Of a DNA stretch of 64,000 nt, positions 9,310 to 18,940 are shown piece by piece. This DNA is from an uncultured Lachnospiraceae bacterium (GTDB lineage Bacteria; Bacillota; Clostridia; Lachnospirales; Lachnospiraceae). The DNA is taken from assembly GCA_944381635.1 (NCBI GenBank), contig CALWLY010000006.1:1-64000 (forward strand), written 5' to 3'. Below the pieces are notes generated by a model. That model saw nothing but the letters and a program-made list of their open reading frames with translations, had not been told where the DNA came from and did not search any database. Numbering within the stretch: position 1 is the stretch's first letter; each line of letters starts with the position of its first letter. Position numbers and translations under genes: made by a program.

Positions 9310-10989
9310 TTAACGACGGTTTTGTCCCGGAATTTCCAGCACAGCGCCGCGGTTTCCGCTGGTAACCATTTCCCGATATCTTGCCAGATACCCTGTTGTC
9401 ACCTTGGGCTCTCTGGGCTGCCACTTCTTTCTTCTTTCGGCAAGCTCTTCCTCGGAAACAAGCAGTTCCAGACTGTTTTGCGGAATATTGATGGAAATCA
9501 TATCTCCTTCTTCCACCAGTGCAATGGGGCCTCCCACTGCCGCTTCGGGAGACACGTGTCCGATGGATGCTCCTCTTGAGGCACCGGAGAAACGTCCGTC
9601 TGTGATCAGCGCCACACTGGAGCCAAGTCCCATTCCCGCAATAGCTGAGGTGGGATTTAACATTTCACGCATACCGGGGCCGCCTTTCGGGCCTTCATAA
9701 CGAATCACAACCACGTCTCCTGCCACGATCTTTCCGCCTTTGATGGCAGCGATCGCATCTTCCTCGCAGTCAAACACTCTGGCAGGTCCCTGATGAACTA
9801 ACATTTCATCTACAACCGCCGAACGTTTTACCACTGCAGTATCCGGTGCAAGATTGCCTTTCAGCACGGCGATACCGCCGGTCTGGGAGTAAGGATTTTC
9901 CACAGGACGGATAATGTCCGGATTTTTGTTCACGCAGCCGGCAATGTTTTCACCTACTGTCTTTCCTGTCACTGTAGGAATGTCGGTATATAAAAGTCCT
10001 TTTTTATTCAATTCATTCATCACCGCATAAACGCCGCCTGCCTCGTTTAAATCTTCCATATAGGTAGGACCTGCAGGTGCAAGATGGCAAAGATTCGGTG
10101 TCTTTGCAGACATCTCGTTTACCACTTCCATATTCAGATCTACTCCCGCTTCATGGGCGATAGCAGGAAGATGCAGCATGGAGTTTGTGGAACATCCCAG
10201 CGCCATATCAACGGTAAGCGCATTTAAAAATGCCTTCTCTGTCATAATATCTCTGGGGCGAATATTGTTTCTTACCAGTTCCATTACCTGCATTCCCGCA
10301 TGTTTTGCCAGGCGGATACGTTCCGAATAAACGGCAGGTATGGTTCCGTTTCCTTTTAATCCCATTCCCAGAGTTTCTGTCAGACAGTTCATGGAGTTTG
10401 CGGTATACATGCCGGAACAGGAGCCGCAGGTAGGACATGCTTTTTCTTCATATTCCTGCAGTTCTTCCATAGTCATAGTGCCGGCAGCTACGCTTCCCAC
10501 AGCCTCAAACATGGAAGAAAGGCTGGTCTTGTGTCCCTGCACTCTTCCTGCCAGCATGGGACCTCCCGATACGAATATGGTGGGAATGTTCACTCTGGCT
10601 GCCGCCATCAAAAGTCCCGGCACATTTTTATCGCAGTTGGGAATGCAGACAAGTCCGTCAAATCCATGGGCCATAGCCATACATTCTGTGCTGTCGCAGA
10701 TCAGATCTCTTGTAACCAGTGAATATTTCATTCCGATATGTCCCATGGCAATTCCGTCACATACGGCAATGGCCGGGAAAACGATCGGGGTTCCGCCTGC
10801 CATGGCAACTCCCAGCTTTACTGCTTCTACAATTTTATCCAGGTTCATATGTCCCGGTACGATTTCGTTATAAGAACTTACAATGCCGATTAACGGGCGG
10901 TTTCTTTCCTCTTCCGTCATTCCAAGCGCATTAAAAAGGCTGCGGTGAGGTGCCTGCTGCACACCTTTTGTCACAGAATCACTTCTCAT
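9310..10989 (-). CDS. ilvD: Dihydroxy-acid dehydratase
   Basis: 559-residue Fe-S enzyme that dehydrates 2,3-dihydroxy-isovalerate and -methylvalerate to the keto acids. The cluster cysteines appear in [24 protein letters not shown] and [36 protein letters not shown] near the C-terminus is the classic IlvD/Edd signature. GGAGGTAAGGAT before the ATG supports the start. Length is normal. It sits between leuB (82 bases upstream) and ilvB, probably as one transcription unit; a weak promoter-like TTGCGT-17-TAAGAT in the leuB-ilvD gap could add internal expression. Confidence 0.96.
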   Translation of the reverse strand: MRSDSVTKGVQQAPHRSLFNALGMTEEERNRPLIGIVSSYNEIVPGHMNLDKIVEAVKLGVAMAGGTPIVFPAIAVCDGIAMGHIGMKYSLVTRDLICDSTECMAMAHGFDGLVCIPNCDKNVPGLLMAAARVNIPTIFVSGGPMLAGRVQGHKTSLSSMFEAVGSVAAGTMTMEELQEYEEKACPTCGSCSGMYTANSMNCLTETLGMGLKGNGTIPAVYSERIRLAKHAGMQVMELVRNNIRPRDIMTEKAFLNALTVDMALGCSTNSMLHLPAIAHEAGVDLNMEVVNEMSAKTPNLCHLAPAGPTYMEDLNEAGGVYAVMNELNKKGLLYTDIPTVTGKTVGENIAGCVNKNPDIIRPVENPYSQTGGIAVLKGNLAPDTAVVKRSAVVDEMLVHQGPARVFDCEEDAIAAIKGGKIVAGDVVVIRYEGPKGGPGMREMLNPTSAIAGMGLGSSVALITDGRFSGASRGASIGHVSPEAAVGGPIALVEEGDMISINIPQNSLELLVSEEELAERRKKWQPREPKVTTGYLARYREMVTSGNRGAVLEIPGQNRR

Positions 10990-11071
10990 ATATCCTTACC
11001 TCCATCTATCTTTCCTTATTTATCCCTTTATCTTATCACAGTTTCAGAGTAAACGCAAAGCTAACATCCCA

Positions 11072-12154
11072 TCAAATACGCTCTGAAAGCAAATCACCCA
11101 TCTGGCTGCAGCTTACCTTCTGGCATCCCTCAGACATGATATCTGCCGTGCGGTAACCTTCTTTCAACACTTTGCGCACCGCTTCTTCAACGGCATCCGC
11201 TTCCTTATCCAGGTCAAAACTGTAACGGAGCATCATAGCCGCACTTAAAACTGTAGCAATAGGATTTGCGATATTTTTTCCCGCGATATCCGGTGCACTT
11301 CCGTGGCTTGGCTCATACAGTCCGAATTTTGTATCATTTAAGCTGGCGGAGGAAAGCATGCCGATGGAACCCGTTACCATGCTGGCCTCATCAGAAAGAA
11401 TATCTCCAAACATATTTTCTGTCAGAATCACGTCAAACTGTGCCGGATCTTTCACTAACTGCATGGCGCAGTTGTCTACCAGCATATGTTCCAGCGTCAC
11501 ATCCGGGTAATCCGCTGCCACTTCGTTTACCACTGCTCTCCAGAGCCGGGAGGAATCCAGCACGTTTGCCTTATCTACGCTGGTCACTTTACCCCGGCGT
11601 TTTCTGGCCACCTCAAAGGCTTTGATGGCAATGCGGCGGATTTCGTTTTCGTCGTAAGTAAGCGTGTCTATAGCTTTTCTCACACCGTTTTCTTCCACGG
11701 TTTTGCGTTCACCGAAATACAGACCGCCTGTCAGCTCTCTCATAATCAGCATATCGAAGCCGGCACGGCTGATTTCTTCTTTTAAGGGGCAGGCTGCGGC
11801 AAGTTCCTCATAAAGATATGCCGGGCGCAGGTTTGCAAACAGATTCAGCGCTTTTCTCAGCGCCAGAAGTCCTGCCTCAGGTCTTAAATTGGGAGGAAGC
11901 TGATACCAGGGAGACGTATTGGTGTCTCCTCCGATGGAGCCCATCAGCACCGCATCTGCTGCCTTTGCCTGTGCGATTGCCTCCTCTGTCAGAGGCACCC
12001 CATGGACATCGATGGAAGCGCCGCCCATCAAAATATCTTTCTCTATGATTTCGTGACCGTATTTTTCAGCCACACGGTTTAACACTTTTTTGGCCTCTGC
12101 CACAATTTCCGGTCCAATCCCGTCTCCGGGGATACATACAAGATTCAGTTTCAT
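11072..12154 (-). CDS. leuB: 3-isopropylmalate dehydrogenase
   Basis: 360-residue NAD-dependent beta-decarboxylating dehydrogenase of leucine synthesis. Diagnostic segments are [12 protein letters not shown] at the N-terminus, [13 protein letters not shown] (substrate specificity loop of LeuB), the metal-binding [14 protein letters not shown], and the NAD-binding [19 protein letters not shown]. The start was moved to the ATG behind GGAGGG; the longer frame has ten extra codons and no ribosome binding site. It is the first gene of a likely leuB-ilvD-ilvB unit with a promoter at 12278-12306. The roughly 115-base leader has no leucine-rich leader peptide and no recognisable T-box. Confidence 0.95.
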   Translation of the reverse strand: MKLNLVCIPGDGIGPEIVAEAKKVLNRVAEKYGHEIIEKDILMGGASIDVHGVPLTEEAIAQAKAADAVLMGSIGGDTNTSPWYQLPPNLRPEAGLLALRKALNLFANLRPAYLYEELAAACPLKEEISRAGFDMLIMRELTGGLYFGERKTVEENGVRKAIDTLTYDENEIRRIAIKAFEVARKRRGKVTSVDKANVLDSSRLWRAVVNEVAADYPDVTLEHMLVDNCAMQLVKDPAQFDVILTENMFGDILSDEASMVTGSIGMLSSASLNDTKFGLYEPSHGSAPDIAGKNIANPIATVLSAAMMLRYSFDLDKEADAVEEAVRKVLKEGYRTADIMSEGCQKVSCSQMGDLLSERI

Positions 12155-12277
12155 ATTCCCTCCGTTCCGCAAAAGACAATACAAAATTTTCCCTTTATTT
12201 TGCCGCCTTCTCTTTCGCTTTTCCTTTTGTCACTGCCATTTTCCCATCTGACAGCTTATTTTGGTTTATTACTTCTT

Positions 12278-12306
12278 ATGATAGAACACCAAAAACGAAA
12301 TTTCAA
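12278..12306 (-). promoter_or_regulatory. sigma-A promoter of leuB-ilvD-ilvB
   Basis: Minus strand TTGAAA (12301-12306), exactly 17 bases, then TATCAT (12278-12283). It would give a leader of about 115 bases before leuB. Confidence 0.65.
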
Positions 12307-12393
12307 CGAAAACGGAGGTTTCCGGTTATACCGGTTCGCTATGACATTTATAACTTGAGGGAATATCTTTTCTTTTTTTTATTCATATAGATT

Positions 12394-12564
12394 ATGAGCC
12401 AAGGGACAAATGGACATAAAAATACATGCTTGCATTTATTTTTATGTCTATGGGGCCCGCAAAACATGAGTAAGCAGCCATTTTTCGCAGAAAAATGTGC
12501 GAATTACGAATGTTTTAGTCGATTTTGGGAGTGCAAAGCACGAAAAAATCGACGTCAGGCTCAT
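12394..12564. repeat. Structured intergenic element with nested inverted repeats
   Basis: Outer arms ATGAGCC (12394-12400) and GGCTCAT (12558-12564). Inside are GACATAAAAAT/ATTTTTATGTC (12413-12423 with 12438-12448), a TTCGCA/TGCGAA hairpin, and GTCGATTTT/AAAATCGAC (12518-12526 with 12545-12553) around a GTGC/GCAC tip. The first hairpin could terminate the acetyltransferase gene on the minus strand. The rest of the 470-base gap between that gene and leuB holds only the leuB leader and promoter. Confidence 0.5.
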
Positions 12565-12624
12565 TTGTCGGGCAACTCAAATTCGATTGCCTGGAGTAAA
12601 AGACCTAGAAACCCACCCCGGTTT

Positions 12625-13392
12625 TCATCGGTTCATCTCTTCCACAAAAGCGCAGGGCTTGGCTGTCATTTCCACCCAGGCAGGACGGAAACCGCTTTTT
12701 ATGGCATTTCTCACAGACTTTAAATTGGACCAGGCTGCACAGTAAAAAGGAAGTTTCCCCCGTTCCAGCGCTTCCAGAGCCAATCGGCTTGTCAAAGCGC
12801 TTGCGATTCCCAGCCTGCGGTATTCCGGCAGAACATCCACTCCGATCTGCCACATAGTTTCACAGTCAGCAGAACAGCCCGCCAGGCCGATGAGTTTTCC
12901 TTCACTGTAAGCGCCTGCGCCCAGAACATCCAGCTCTTTTCTCTTCTCACACAGGGCATTGCTCCACTCTTTTTGATACAGCCCCTGGAAATCTTTCTGT
13001 GTCAGAATTTTAATTTCATAGGCGCAGGGCAATATTTTCAGAAATTCCATATCGGGCAGAAAATATTCTGCCATAAAACAGATTTTCTGCCCCAATTTCT
13101 GCAGCTGCTCATTCAGTACATGCATGTTTGGCGTTTCAAAACAGTGCTCCGCAGCATATTTGGAAATATAAGCCCTCACGATAGCCTCTGTTTCCTCGTT
13201 CACTGATGCCACAATGTTATTTCCATAAGAAACCAGATTACAGGAAAAAGGAAGCTGCAGGTATTTTCTGGCTCCTTTCCTTTCTTTTGAATAAACAATT
13301 TTATTGTCTTTTTCCAGGAAATCCGTCCAGTCACAGTTTAAATCTATGGCGGACTGCTCCATAGCCATTTTAAATATCTCCTGATTTGTCAT
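12625..13392 (-). CDS. GNAT-family N-acetyltransferase
   Basis: 255 residues. The C-terminal half carries a GNAT fold: acetyl-CoA loop in VLPEYRRLGIASALTSRL (about 187-204), preceded by the beta strand MWQIGVDV and followed by the beta-bulge region FYCAAWSNLKSVRNAIKSGF. The N-terminal 120 residues are a family-specific extension with no motif I can name. The substrate is unknown. It lies 24 bases downstream of a second, unrelated GNAT gene and probably shares its transcript. GGGAAGGGGA lies before the ATG. Confidence 0.82.
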   Translation of the reverse strand: MTNQEIFKMAMEQSAIDLNCDWTDFLEKDNKIVYSKERKGARKYLQLPFSCNLVSYGNNIVASVNEETEAIVRAYISKYAAEHCFETPNMHVLNEQLQKLGQKICFMAEYFLPDMEFLKILPCAYEIKILTQKDFQGLYQKEWSNALCEKRKELDVLGAGAYSEGKLIGLAGCSADCETMWQIGVDVLPEYRRLGIASALTSRLALEALERGKLPFYCAAWSNLKSVRNAIKSGFRPAWVEMTAKPCAFVEEMNR

Positions 13393-13416
13393 ATCGTCCC
13401 CTTCCCTTTGCCGATT

Positions 13417-13869
13417 TTATCTGTGTTTTTCCATCACATAGTTTGTCAACAATATCCCTTGTCTTTCGACCTGCTGTTCTTTCACCACATGATATCCTAT
13501 CTTTTCAAAGAAAGGTCTGGCTGTAACAGAGGTATGTGTAGTGATGGTTTTGCTTTCCACAGACTGCTCCAGCTTTTCGCAGATTGCTTTCGCAATCCCC
13601 TTTCTCTGATAATCTTTGTGGACATACAGTCTGTCCAGATAACCGGTATTGTCAATATCTCCAAAGCCTGCCACAACGCCGTTTTCAACGGCAACATAAG
13701 TGACATGTTCCATAAAAGACCGATTCCACTGCTCTAAATCCACTCTTCCGGTTGCCCAGACGTCCAGTTGTTGTTTCGTGTAGTCTTTGGCATTGACGCT
13801 ATGTACCGTTTCATAAAAAAGTTCACTTAAAGCCCTGCAGTCCTCCGGTTCGTATCTGCGAAGAAACAT
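13417..13869 (-). CDS. GNAT-family N-acetyltransferase, YafP-like
   Basis: 150 residues, nearly all one GNAT domain: MFLRRYEPEDCRALSELFYE at the N-terminus, then LDRLYVHKDYQRKGIAKAIC (acetyl-CoA binding) and ARPFFEKIGYHVVKEQ. Layout and length resemble the YafP group, but the substrate is not deducible. The start was set at the ATG behind AGGAGG; a longer frame runs back into the preceding HAD gene without a ribosome binding site. It is the middle member of a HAD-GNAT-GNAT cluster. Confidence 0.85.
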   Translation of the reverse strand: MFLRRYEPEDCRALSELFYETVHSVNAKDYTKQQLDVWATGRVDLEQWNRSFMEHVTYVAVENGVVAGFGDIDNTGYLDRLYVHKDYQRKGIAKAICEKLEQSVESKTITTHTSVTARPFFEKIGYHVVKEQQVERQGILLTNYVMEKHR

Positions 13870-13909
13870 TTTTTCATCCTCCTGAGTAAAAACTATGCCA
13901 TTGACCTGT

Positions 13910-14635
13910 TTATTCAAGGCAGGGAAGCGCCTCCACAAACTGCAGAAGTTCTTCCATCGTTCCCATGAAATCTGTCTCAATGGGAAGCTGACTGCTGTTT
14001 TCCAGGTGATCTGTCACCAGATAGGTTTTTACTCCGAGAGTCCGTATGATCAGATCTTCTTCCACATCATTTCCCACCATAAGGCACTCTTCCGGGTTCA
14101 ACTGAAAACGTTCCAGAATTTCCCGAAAATATTCGGGATTCGGCTTGCAGTAACGGTTATCCTCATAGGTGGTGATCACTTCAAAGTCTTCCGTACTGAT
14201 TCCTGCCCAGCGCATTCTGTTTAAGGTCGCATCCCGGGGAAAGACCGGATTTGTCGCAAGATAAGCTTTGATCCCCTTTTCTCTCACAGTTTTCACAACT
14301 TTATCGGAAAGAGGGGTGGGAGTCGCCACACAGGCTGTTTTGTTAAAGTCTCCCCGATAAAACTCCACAGAAATTTCCTCTGCTTTTTCCAGTGTCACAG
14401 GCACTGCTTCTTTCATATATTTCCAGAAAACTTCCCGGTTCGTACAGCTGCCGTCGTTTCTCTTCATGGCCTCATAGCCTTTCCAGACAGCCTTTAAAAA
14501 TTCGTGTTTATCTATTTCTACTCCCTTAGAAACATAAGTTTCTGCAAGAAGAGGAAGATAAAAATTGACAAAATCCTCCTGTTTCATGGGAAGTAATGTG
14601 CCGTCCAAATCAAATAATACTGCTTTAATACTCAT
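13910..14635 (-). CDS. HAD-superfamily hydrolase (phosphatase-like)
   Basis: 241 residues with all four HAD motifs: DLDGTL (nucleophile Asp, near residue 8), YLATNP (motif II), the lysine in NRYCKPNPEYF, and MVGNDVEEDL (motif IV acidic pair). A helical cap lies between motifs I and II. Likely a small-molecule phosphatase; the substrate is unknown. The start at 14635 follows GAGAGG and is four bases after the stop of the dehydratase-activator fusion gene, so it may be the last gene of that operon. A 16-codon upstream extension was rejected for lack of a ribosome binding site. Confidence 0.87.
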   Translation of the reverse strand: MSIKAVLFDLDGTLLPMKQEDFVNFYLPLLAETYVSKGVEIDKHEFLKAVWKGYEAMKRNDGSCTNREVFWKYMKEAVPVTLEKAEEISVEFYRGDFNKTACVATPTPLSDKVVKTVREKGIKAYLATNPVFPRDATLNRMRWAGISTEDFEVITTYEDNRYCKPNPEYFREILERFQLNPEECLMVGNDVEEDLIIRTLGVKTYLVTDHLENSSQLPIETDFMGTMEELLQFVEALPCLE

Positions 14636-14639
14636 TTTT

Positions 14640-16361
14640 TTACCTCTCATTCTGCCATTGTTCCAGCGCATAAAGAGCTGCACCCACTGCCCCTACGATT
14701 TCCGGTTCCGGACAGATGTAAAGTTTTGCGCCTATTTTTTCTTCTACCGCACGTACCACACCGGGATTTTTGGCAACACCGCCTGTCATCATAAATTCCG
14801 GTTCCATGCCTACCCGCTTTAAAAGAGAATAGGATTTGTTGGCAATGGCCCGGCAGATTCCGTTTGCAATATCCGCTTTTTCTCTGTTGTTGGCAATCAG
14901 CGAAATTACTTCTGATTCTGCAAACACGGAACACATGCTGGTGATTTCAATGTCCGTTTTCGACTGCAGAGCGATAGCTCCCAGCTCATCGATTTCCACT
15001 TCCAGCGTTCTGGCAATCATCTCCAGAAATCTTCCTGTGCCCGCCGCACATTTATCGTTCATCACAAAATCCACCACTTCACCTTTTTCATTCAGGCGGA
15101 TTCCTTTGCTGTCCTGTCCGCCTATGTCGAGAATCGTCCGGACTGCCGGATTAAAATAATGAGCTCCGCGTCCATGGCAGCTGATTTCTGTCACATTTTC
15201 ATCGGCGAAAGGAATGCTGACTCTTCCGTATCCTGTGGAAACAATATAGGAAATATCCTCCCGGGACAGATTTGCTTTTTTCAGTATTTCTTTTAAAATA
15301 CGCTCTGCACTTTCTCCGGATTTCGCTCCGGTTCTCACTACGGAAAAGGAGATCAGCTTTCTGTTTTCATCCATAATCACCGCATTGGTGGATGTGGACC
15401 CGCTGTCTATTCCCAGTACATACATTTTGTTTTCCTCCTTGTTCTTTCCGGCTTTCTTTCCTATAACCGGTCCGCCATCTTTCGCTCCCGTCTGCCCTGT
15501 TTTATGGGGCTTATTTTTTGGCAAAGACTCCAGAAAGGCTTCGATTCTGGTAAGAATCTGTCCATAGCTCTGTTTTGTATTATCCGTCTCCAAAAGAAGC
15601 ATGGGTTTTTGAAGAATTTCCTTCAGCCATGCATATTCATAAGAATAGTTGTCACAAAACTGCACCGTATGATATAAAACACCGTCCACACTATCCGCAT
15701 AGGTGCGGATCAGACGGTCGCGGTTGGCAGCCTCCTCCATGCGCATACAGGGGAACTGTCCCAGAAGTCCTCTCGTATATCCGGTAAGAGGAGCATCCTT
15801 TTCGTACAGCAGTTTTCTCGCCAGGCCGGTACAGGTTAAGTCAAAAGCAACATTGACTCCTTTTTCCTCCAGAATACTTTTCATGCTTTCATCGGCTCTG
15901 GCCCCTAAAATCCCTATATTCACTGCATGTTTCTTCTGATGTAAATTTTCCTGGTCTTCCCGTTCTTTCAGCAGTTCGCCTAATTTTTCTTCCGAAAAAG
16001 TTTTGCCTGAAAACTCTTCATAGGCCTTTATCATGGCCCGTATCCTGCTTTCATACAAGGCAATGCCCGCATCCTTATTTATGCGGGGTGTATCCAGAAT
16101 ATAAATAAATTTATCCGGCAGTTTCTGTTTGAGAACATCATAAAGCCTGCGTATGCTGTCGCAGCAGGTCGTCAGCAAAACTCCCTCATAATCGTTCTCC
16201 AGAACATCTTCCAGCACTCCTTTGGCAAAACTGCACACATTCGGATGCATCAGCACATCCGCCTGATTAAAGCTGGTCACGCTTGGCTCAATTCTTTTCA
16301 TGGAAACACCCATGGACTCCAGTACCTCCACAGGTGCATACTTACAAATATATCCTAACAT
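14640..16361 (-). CDS. 2-hydroxyacyl-CoA dehydratase subunit fused to BadF/HgdC-type activator ATPase
   Basis: 573-residue two-part protein. Residues 1 to about 295 are an HgdB-like dehydratase subunit (YAPVEVLESMG, HPNVCSFAKG, LLTTCCDSIRRLYDVL, FCDNYSYEYAW), with cysteines in place to hold a [4Fe-4S] cluster. A charged linker rich in Lys and Gly follows. From about residue 312 there is a complete activator: GIDSGSTSTNAVI (phosphate 1), LDIGGQDSKGI, NDKCAAGTGRFLE (cluster cysteine), CSVFAESEV (second cluster cysteine) and MTGGVAKNPGVV. Activators inject an electron at ATP cost into the dehydratase. A perfect internal ribosome binding site and ATG mark the start of the activator half (15425). 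It overlaps the partner gene by seven bases. Substrate is unknown. Confidence 0.88.
   Translation of the reverse strand: MLGYICKYAPVEVLESMGVSMKRIEPSVTSFNQADVLMHPNVCSFAKGVLEDVLENDYEGVLLTTCCDSIRRLYDVLKQKLPDKFIYILDTPRINKDAGIALYESRIRAMIKAYEEFSGKTFSEEKLGELLKEREDQENLHQKKHAVNIGILGARADESMKSILEEKGVNVAFDLTCTGLARKLLYEKDAPLTGYTRGLLGQFPCMRMEEAANRDRLIRTYADSVDGVLYHTVQFCDNYSYEYAWLKEILQKPMLLLETDNTKQSYGQILTRIEAFLESLPKNKPHKTGQTGAKDGGPVIGKKAGKNKEENKMYVLGIDSGSTSTNAVIMDENRKLISFSVVRTGAKSGESAERILKEILKKANLSREDISYIVSTGYGRVSIPFADENVTEISCHGRGAHYFNPAVRTILDIGGQDSKGIRLNEKGEVVDFVMNDKCAAGTGRFLEMIARTLEVEIDELGAIALQSKTDIEITSMCSVFAESEVISLIANNREKADIANGICRAIANKSYSLLKRVGMEPEFMMTGGVAKNPGVVRAVEEKIGAKLYICPEPEIVGAVGAALYALEQWQNER
15423..15440 (-). 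promoter_or_regulatory. Internal ribosome binding site before the activator half
   Basis: AAGGAGG (15434-15440) sits eight bases before an in-frame ATG (15423-15425) that begins MYVLGIDSGSTSTN, the normal N-terminus of a free-standing activator. Initiation here would give a 261-residue protein, the usual HgdC size. Confidence 0.6.
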
Positions 16362-17674
16362 GCTGTCCCTTCCATCTCTTCTGCTTTTCTTATTTGCGTT
16401 TGTTTTTTCGATTCCGTCTGAATCATTTCCAGAAACGCTTCCAATCTTGTTTTGATCTGTCCGTCGTGACTGTTTCTCTTGTCAATACCATCCCCGTCCA
16501 GAATAAGCATGGGGATATTTTTCTCCTGCATTCTTTCATTTAGCAGAATGCTTCCTCCGGATGCCTGCTTGCATCCCCAGTGGCAAAAATGAATGACTGC
16601 ATCCGGCTTTAACTCATCCGCCAGGCCGCACAGAATGTCTGCCTTATGTTCGTAGGAACCGTTGAAAATATTCTGGATCAGCTTTTGTGCTAAAGCACGG
16701 AAAGGCTCCTCCGTATCCAGCGTTCCTCCAAAATCCATGATAATATCGCTGGCCAGAATCTGATAGTCAGGGCTGCTGTTGAAGTAGCTGCGGAGCGTTT
16801 CCTGATAAAATGGCAGCAGATGTACCCAGAGAATCCGTTTTCCTTCAAATTTCGGATAAGTCCGGATATCTTCATTCATAAACCGTATCAGCTCCAGAAA
16901 ATCTTTTCGTCCCATTAAAAGATGGGTTCCCATCATCAGATACAGCTGGCTGATCAGTTCTCCCGGATAAAAATGTTCCTTTTGAAGCTGGAAGAAACGT
17001 TTCAGCTCCTGCCTTGTCTCGTTTTCAATCCGTAAGACTTCTTTTAGTTTGTCTTCCTCAAATTTTTTCCCAAGCCGATCAGCCATTTTCATGGTCATTT
17101 CTTTTAACTGATCTGCCAGATATTCCACGGAAGCCTCATCTGCCTCATAAGGAATATCTAAAAGGGTAAAAGGCACGCCTTTCTTTTTTTCCAGATAACG
17201 GAACGTATTCAGGTTGCCGTCACAGGAAAGAGATGTGGTGACTGCATATGCCGGATTGGGAATCACACCGCTGTCTGCCGCGCCCACAAAGGTCTTGTGG
17301 TAAGAACACAGCGTCGGCGCAATCCCGCTGTTCTGGGAAAAATCTATAAAATAATCCTCCAAATGATAGCCGGTCAGGTAACAGGAGAGACACTCGATGG
17401 AAAGAGTGTGAAGCCCAAGACACTCCATGATTTCGCAGGGTGCAAAAATATTTCCCCACACATAACTTTCCTCTTTCAAAAGAGCATCTGCAACAAAAGA
17501 CATCATCATGGATTCCAGTTTCTGATAGCCTTTGGAAATATCCTTTTTGGGCAAAAGCTTTGTCTTAAGCTTATTTGCCTGAAAACCAAGAACCATTTTA
17601 TCCCAGCTTTTTTCCGGTTGGCTGATTGCCTGTTTTTTTACGTAATCAATATATAGGTCTACAACATTCGCCAT
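16355..17674 (-). CDS. 2-hydroxyacyl-CoA dehydratase-family subunit
   Basis: 439 residues, full-length member of the HgdA/HgdB (FldB/DCCP) family. Probable cluster cysteines are in FAPCEIMECLGL, TLCSYHKTFVG and HFCHWGCKQASGG. This subunit pairs with the HgdB-like half of the next gene, so the two genes together supply two dehydratase subunits plus the activator. Possible reactions are radical dehydration of a 2-hydroxyacyl-CoA from amino acid fermentation, or double-cubane-cluster chemistry as in DCCP proteins; no CoA-transferase or acyl-CoA dehydrogenase is adjacent to decide. It is preceded by a gene of unknown function 24 bases upstream. Confidence 0.85.
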   Translation of the reverse strand: MANVVDLYIDYVKKQAISQPEKSWDKMVLGFQANKLKTKLLPKKDISKGYQKLESMMMSFVADALLKEESYVWGNIFAPCEIMECLGLHTLSIECLSCYLTGYHLEDYFIDFSQNSGIAPTLCSYHKTFVGAADSGVIPNPAYAVTTSLSCDGNLNTFRYLEKKKGVPFTLLDIPYEADEASVEYLADQLKEMTMKMADRLGKKFEEDKLKEVLRIENETRQELKRFFQLQKEHFYPGELISQLYLMMGTHLLMGRKDFLELIRFMNEDIRTYPKFEGKRILWVHLLPFYQETLRSYFNSSPDYQILASDIIMDFGGTLDTEEPFRALAQKLIQNIFNGSYEHKADILCGLADELKPDAVIHFCHWGCKQASGGSILLNERMQEKNIPMLILDGDGIDKRNSHDGQIKTRLEAFLEMIQTESKKQTQIRKAEEMEGTAC

Positions 17675-17698
17675 TTTAACCGTTCACTCCTTTAAAAT

Positions 17699-18799
17699 TT
17701 AAAATTCTTCCGCTTTCTTTATGTAGCCCTTTCTGCCAAACCCCCTGAAAAATCCCGCATTGATTCCTTCATCCTCCAGGCGGCATTCCGACACCATATA
17801 CTGCAGAGAAAAGAAGTAATCCGCCGATTCCAGCAAGGTAAAAGGATGTTCTTCCATTACACGGATACATAGTTTGTCTTTGCGGTAAACAGGATAACTT
17901 CCCTCAAATCCCTTTTTGGCAAGCTCTTTTGCGCACTCTTCCCGTTTTCTGCGTATCTCCTTCTCTTCTTTTTCTTCATAACGCCTTTCCGGCCATGCAA
18001 GAGAAGCATGAGCGATTTTTTCGTCAATCAGGGTGTAGAGCGTTTCCCTTTCCGGCGCGTTCATCTTGCGGATCAGCTTTCGTTTCATCCCTTCCGTCGG
18101 ATTTTTCTCCCAGGCGTCAAGCAGCTTCACAAATCTCTCATCTCCCGCTTCTTCCGCCAGCATCCTCATTCTCTCAAACCCTCTCTCCGTGTCCGGATAA
18201 GTGCCGTCCAGAGACGCCTCGATGGGAGAAAAAGAGCGAAAAGGCGCAAATTCCATCAATTCAGCCAGTTCCAGTTCCTCTTTGCTGCATGCCTCTTCCC
18301 CTATATACTGATATTTGTCATACAAAGTTCCCGCGATATAGACGAGCCTTCTCCAGTGTTCCTCCCCTTTTCTCCAGAAATGACCGATTGCATGATACTG
18401 GTAACACTGCCTGCTGTGGGAAAGTTCTTTGAACCATAAGGTCGCCGTTCTCCCCCGCTTTTTCAGGATCAGTCCATATTTTTCATCTGTCTTTACCAGC
18501 CGGGGCTCAACCGTTTCTTCTGCTTCGTCCCGCTCACGCCTCCTGTCGGGCTCTTCCTCAGAATAATAATCGTACTCTCCCACCAGGGAAGCGTCTTTTA
18601 TGATCAGATAATCCTCCAGCGCATCGTTCATCATATAGGGGATAAAAAAATCATCCCCTTTTCTGCTCAGTTCAAACACCTGCTGCTCAAAAATTTCCGC
18701 CAGTCTGAAAAAACTTTCCGGCATGTCTTCTGAAAGGCCGGGAAGAGCCTCTTTTAATCTTTCTGCTTTGTCTTGTTCCAAGTGTCTGTATTCCGTCAT
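17699..18799 (-). CDS. Uncharacterised protein, possibly DUF3878-like
   Basis: 366 residues, soluble and highly charged, with long Glu/Arg-rich helices (ERRYEEKEEKEIRRKREE) and aromatic-rich stretches (CYQYHAIGHFWRKGEEHWRR). I do not recognise a catalytic motif; it resembles uncharacterised Lachnospiraceae proteins that I tentatively connect with DUF3878. The start was chosen at the ATG behind GACGGAGGAACG rather than 13 codons earlier, where no ribosome binding site exists. It lies 24 bases upstream of the dehydratase genes and could be in the same operon, but the sequence gives no functional connection. Confidence 0.7.
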   Translation of the reverse strand: MTEYRHLEQDKAERLKEALPGLSEDMPESFFRLAEIFEQQVFELSRKGDDFFIPYMMNDALEDYLIIKDASLVGEYDYYSEEEPDRRRERDEAEETVEPRLVKTDEKYGLILKKRGRTATLWFKELSHSRQCYQYHAIGHFWRKGEEHWRRLVYIAGTLYDKYQYIGEEACSKEELELAELMEFAPFRSFSPIEASLDGTYPDTERGFERMRMLAEEAGDERFVKLLDAWEKNPTEGMKRKLIRKMNAPERETLYTLIDEKIAHASLAWPERRYEEKEEKEIRRKREECAKELAKKGFEGSYPVYRKDKLCIRVMEEHPFTLLESADYFFSLQYMVSECRLEDEGINAGFFRGFGRKGYIKKAEEF

Positions 18800-18940
18800 C
18801 GTTCCTCCGTCAGTTCTGTTCTCCATGATACCATTCAAAAATTATCAGCGGTCTGCCCCACCAGTCTTACATTAAAACCCATTATACCATTGTAATTCCA
18901 AAAAAACGAAAAGAAAAGCTTTTTATAACAATTTGAGCGT

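Noticed and set aside
9221..9424. 67-codon minus-strand frame between ilvB and ilvD
   Set aside because: Mostly overlaps ilvD in another frame and the intergenic hairpin; low-complexity basic residues.
12155..12270. Short frame in the leuB leader ([14 protein letters not shown])
   Set aside because: Considered as an attenuation leader peptide, but it has no leucine, isoleucine or valine run and no terminator follows.
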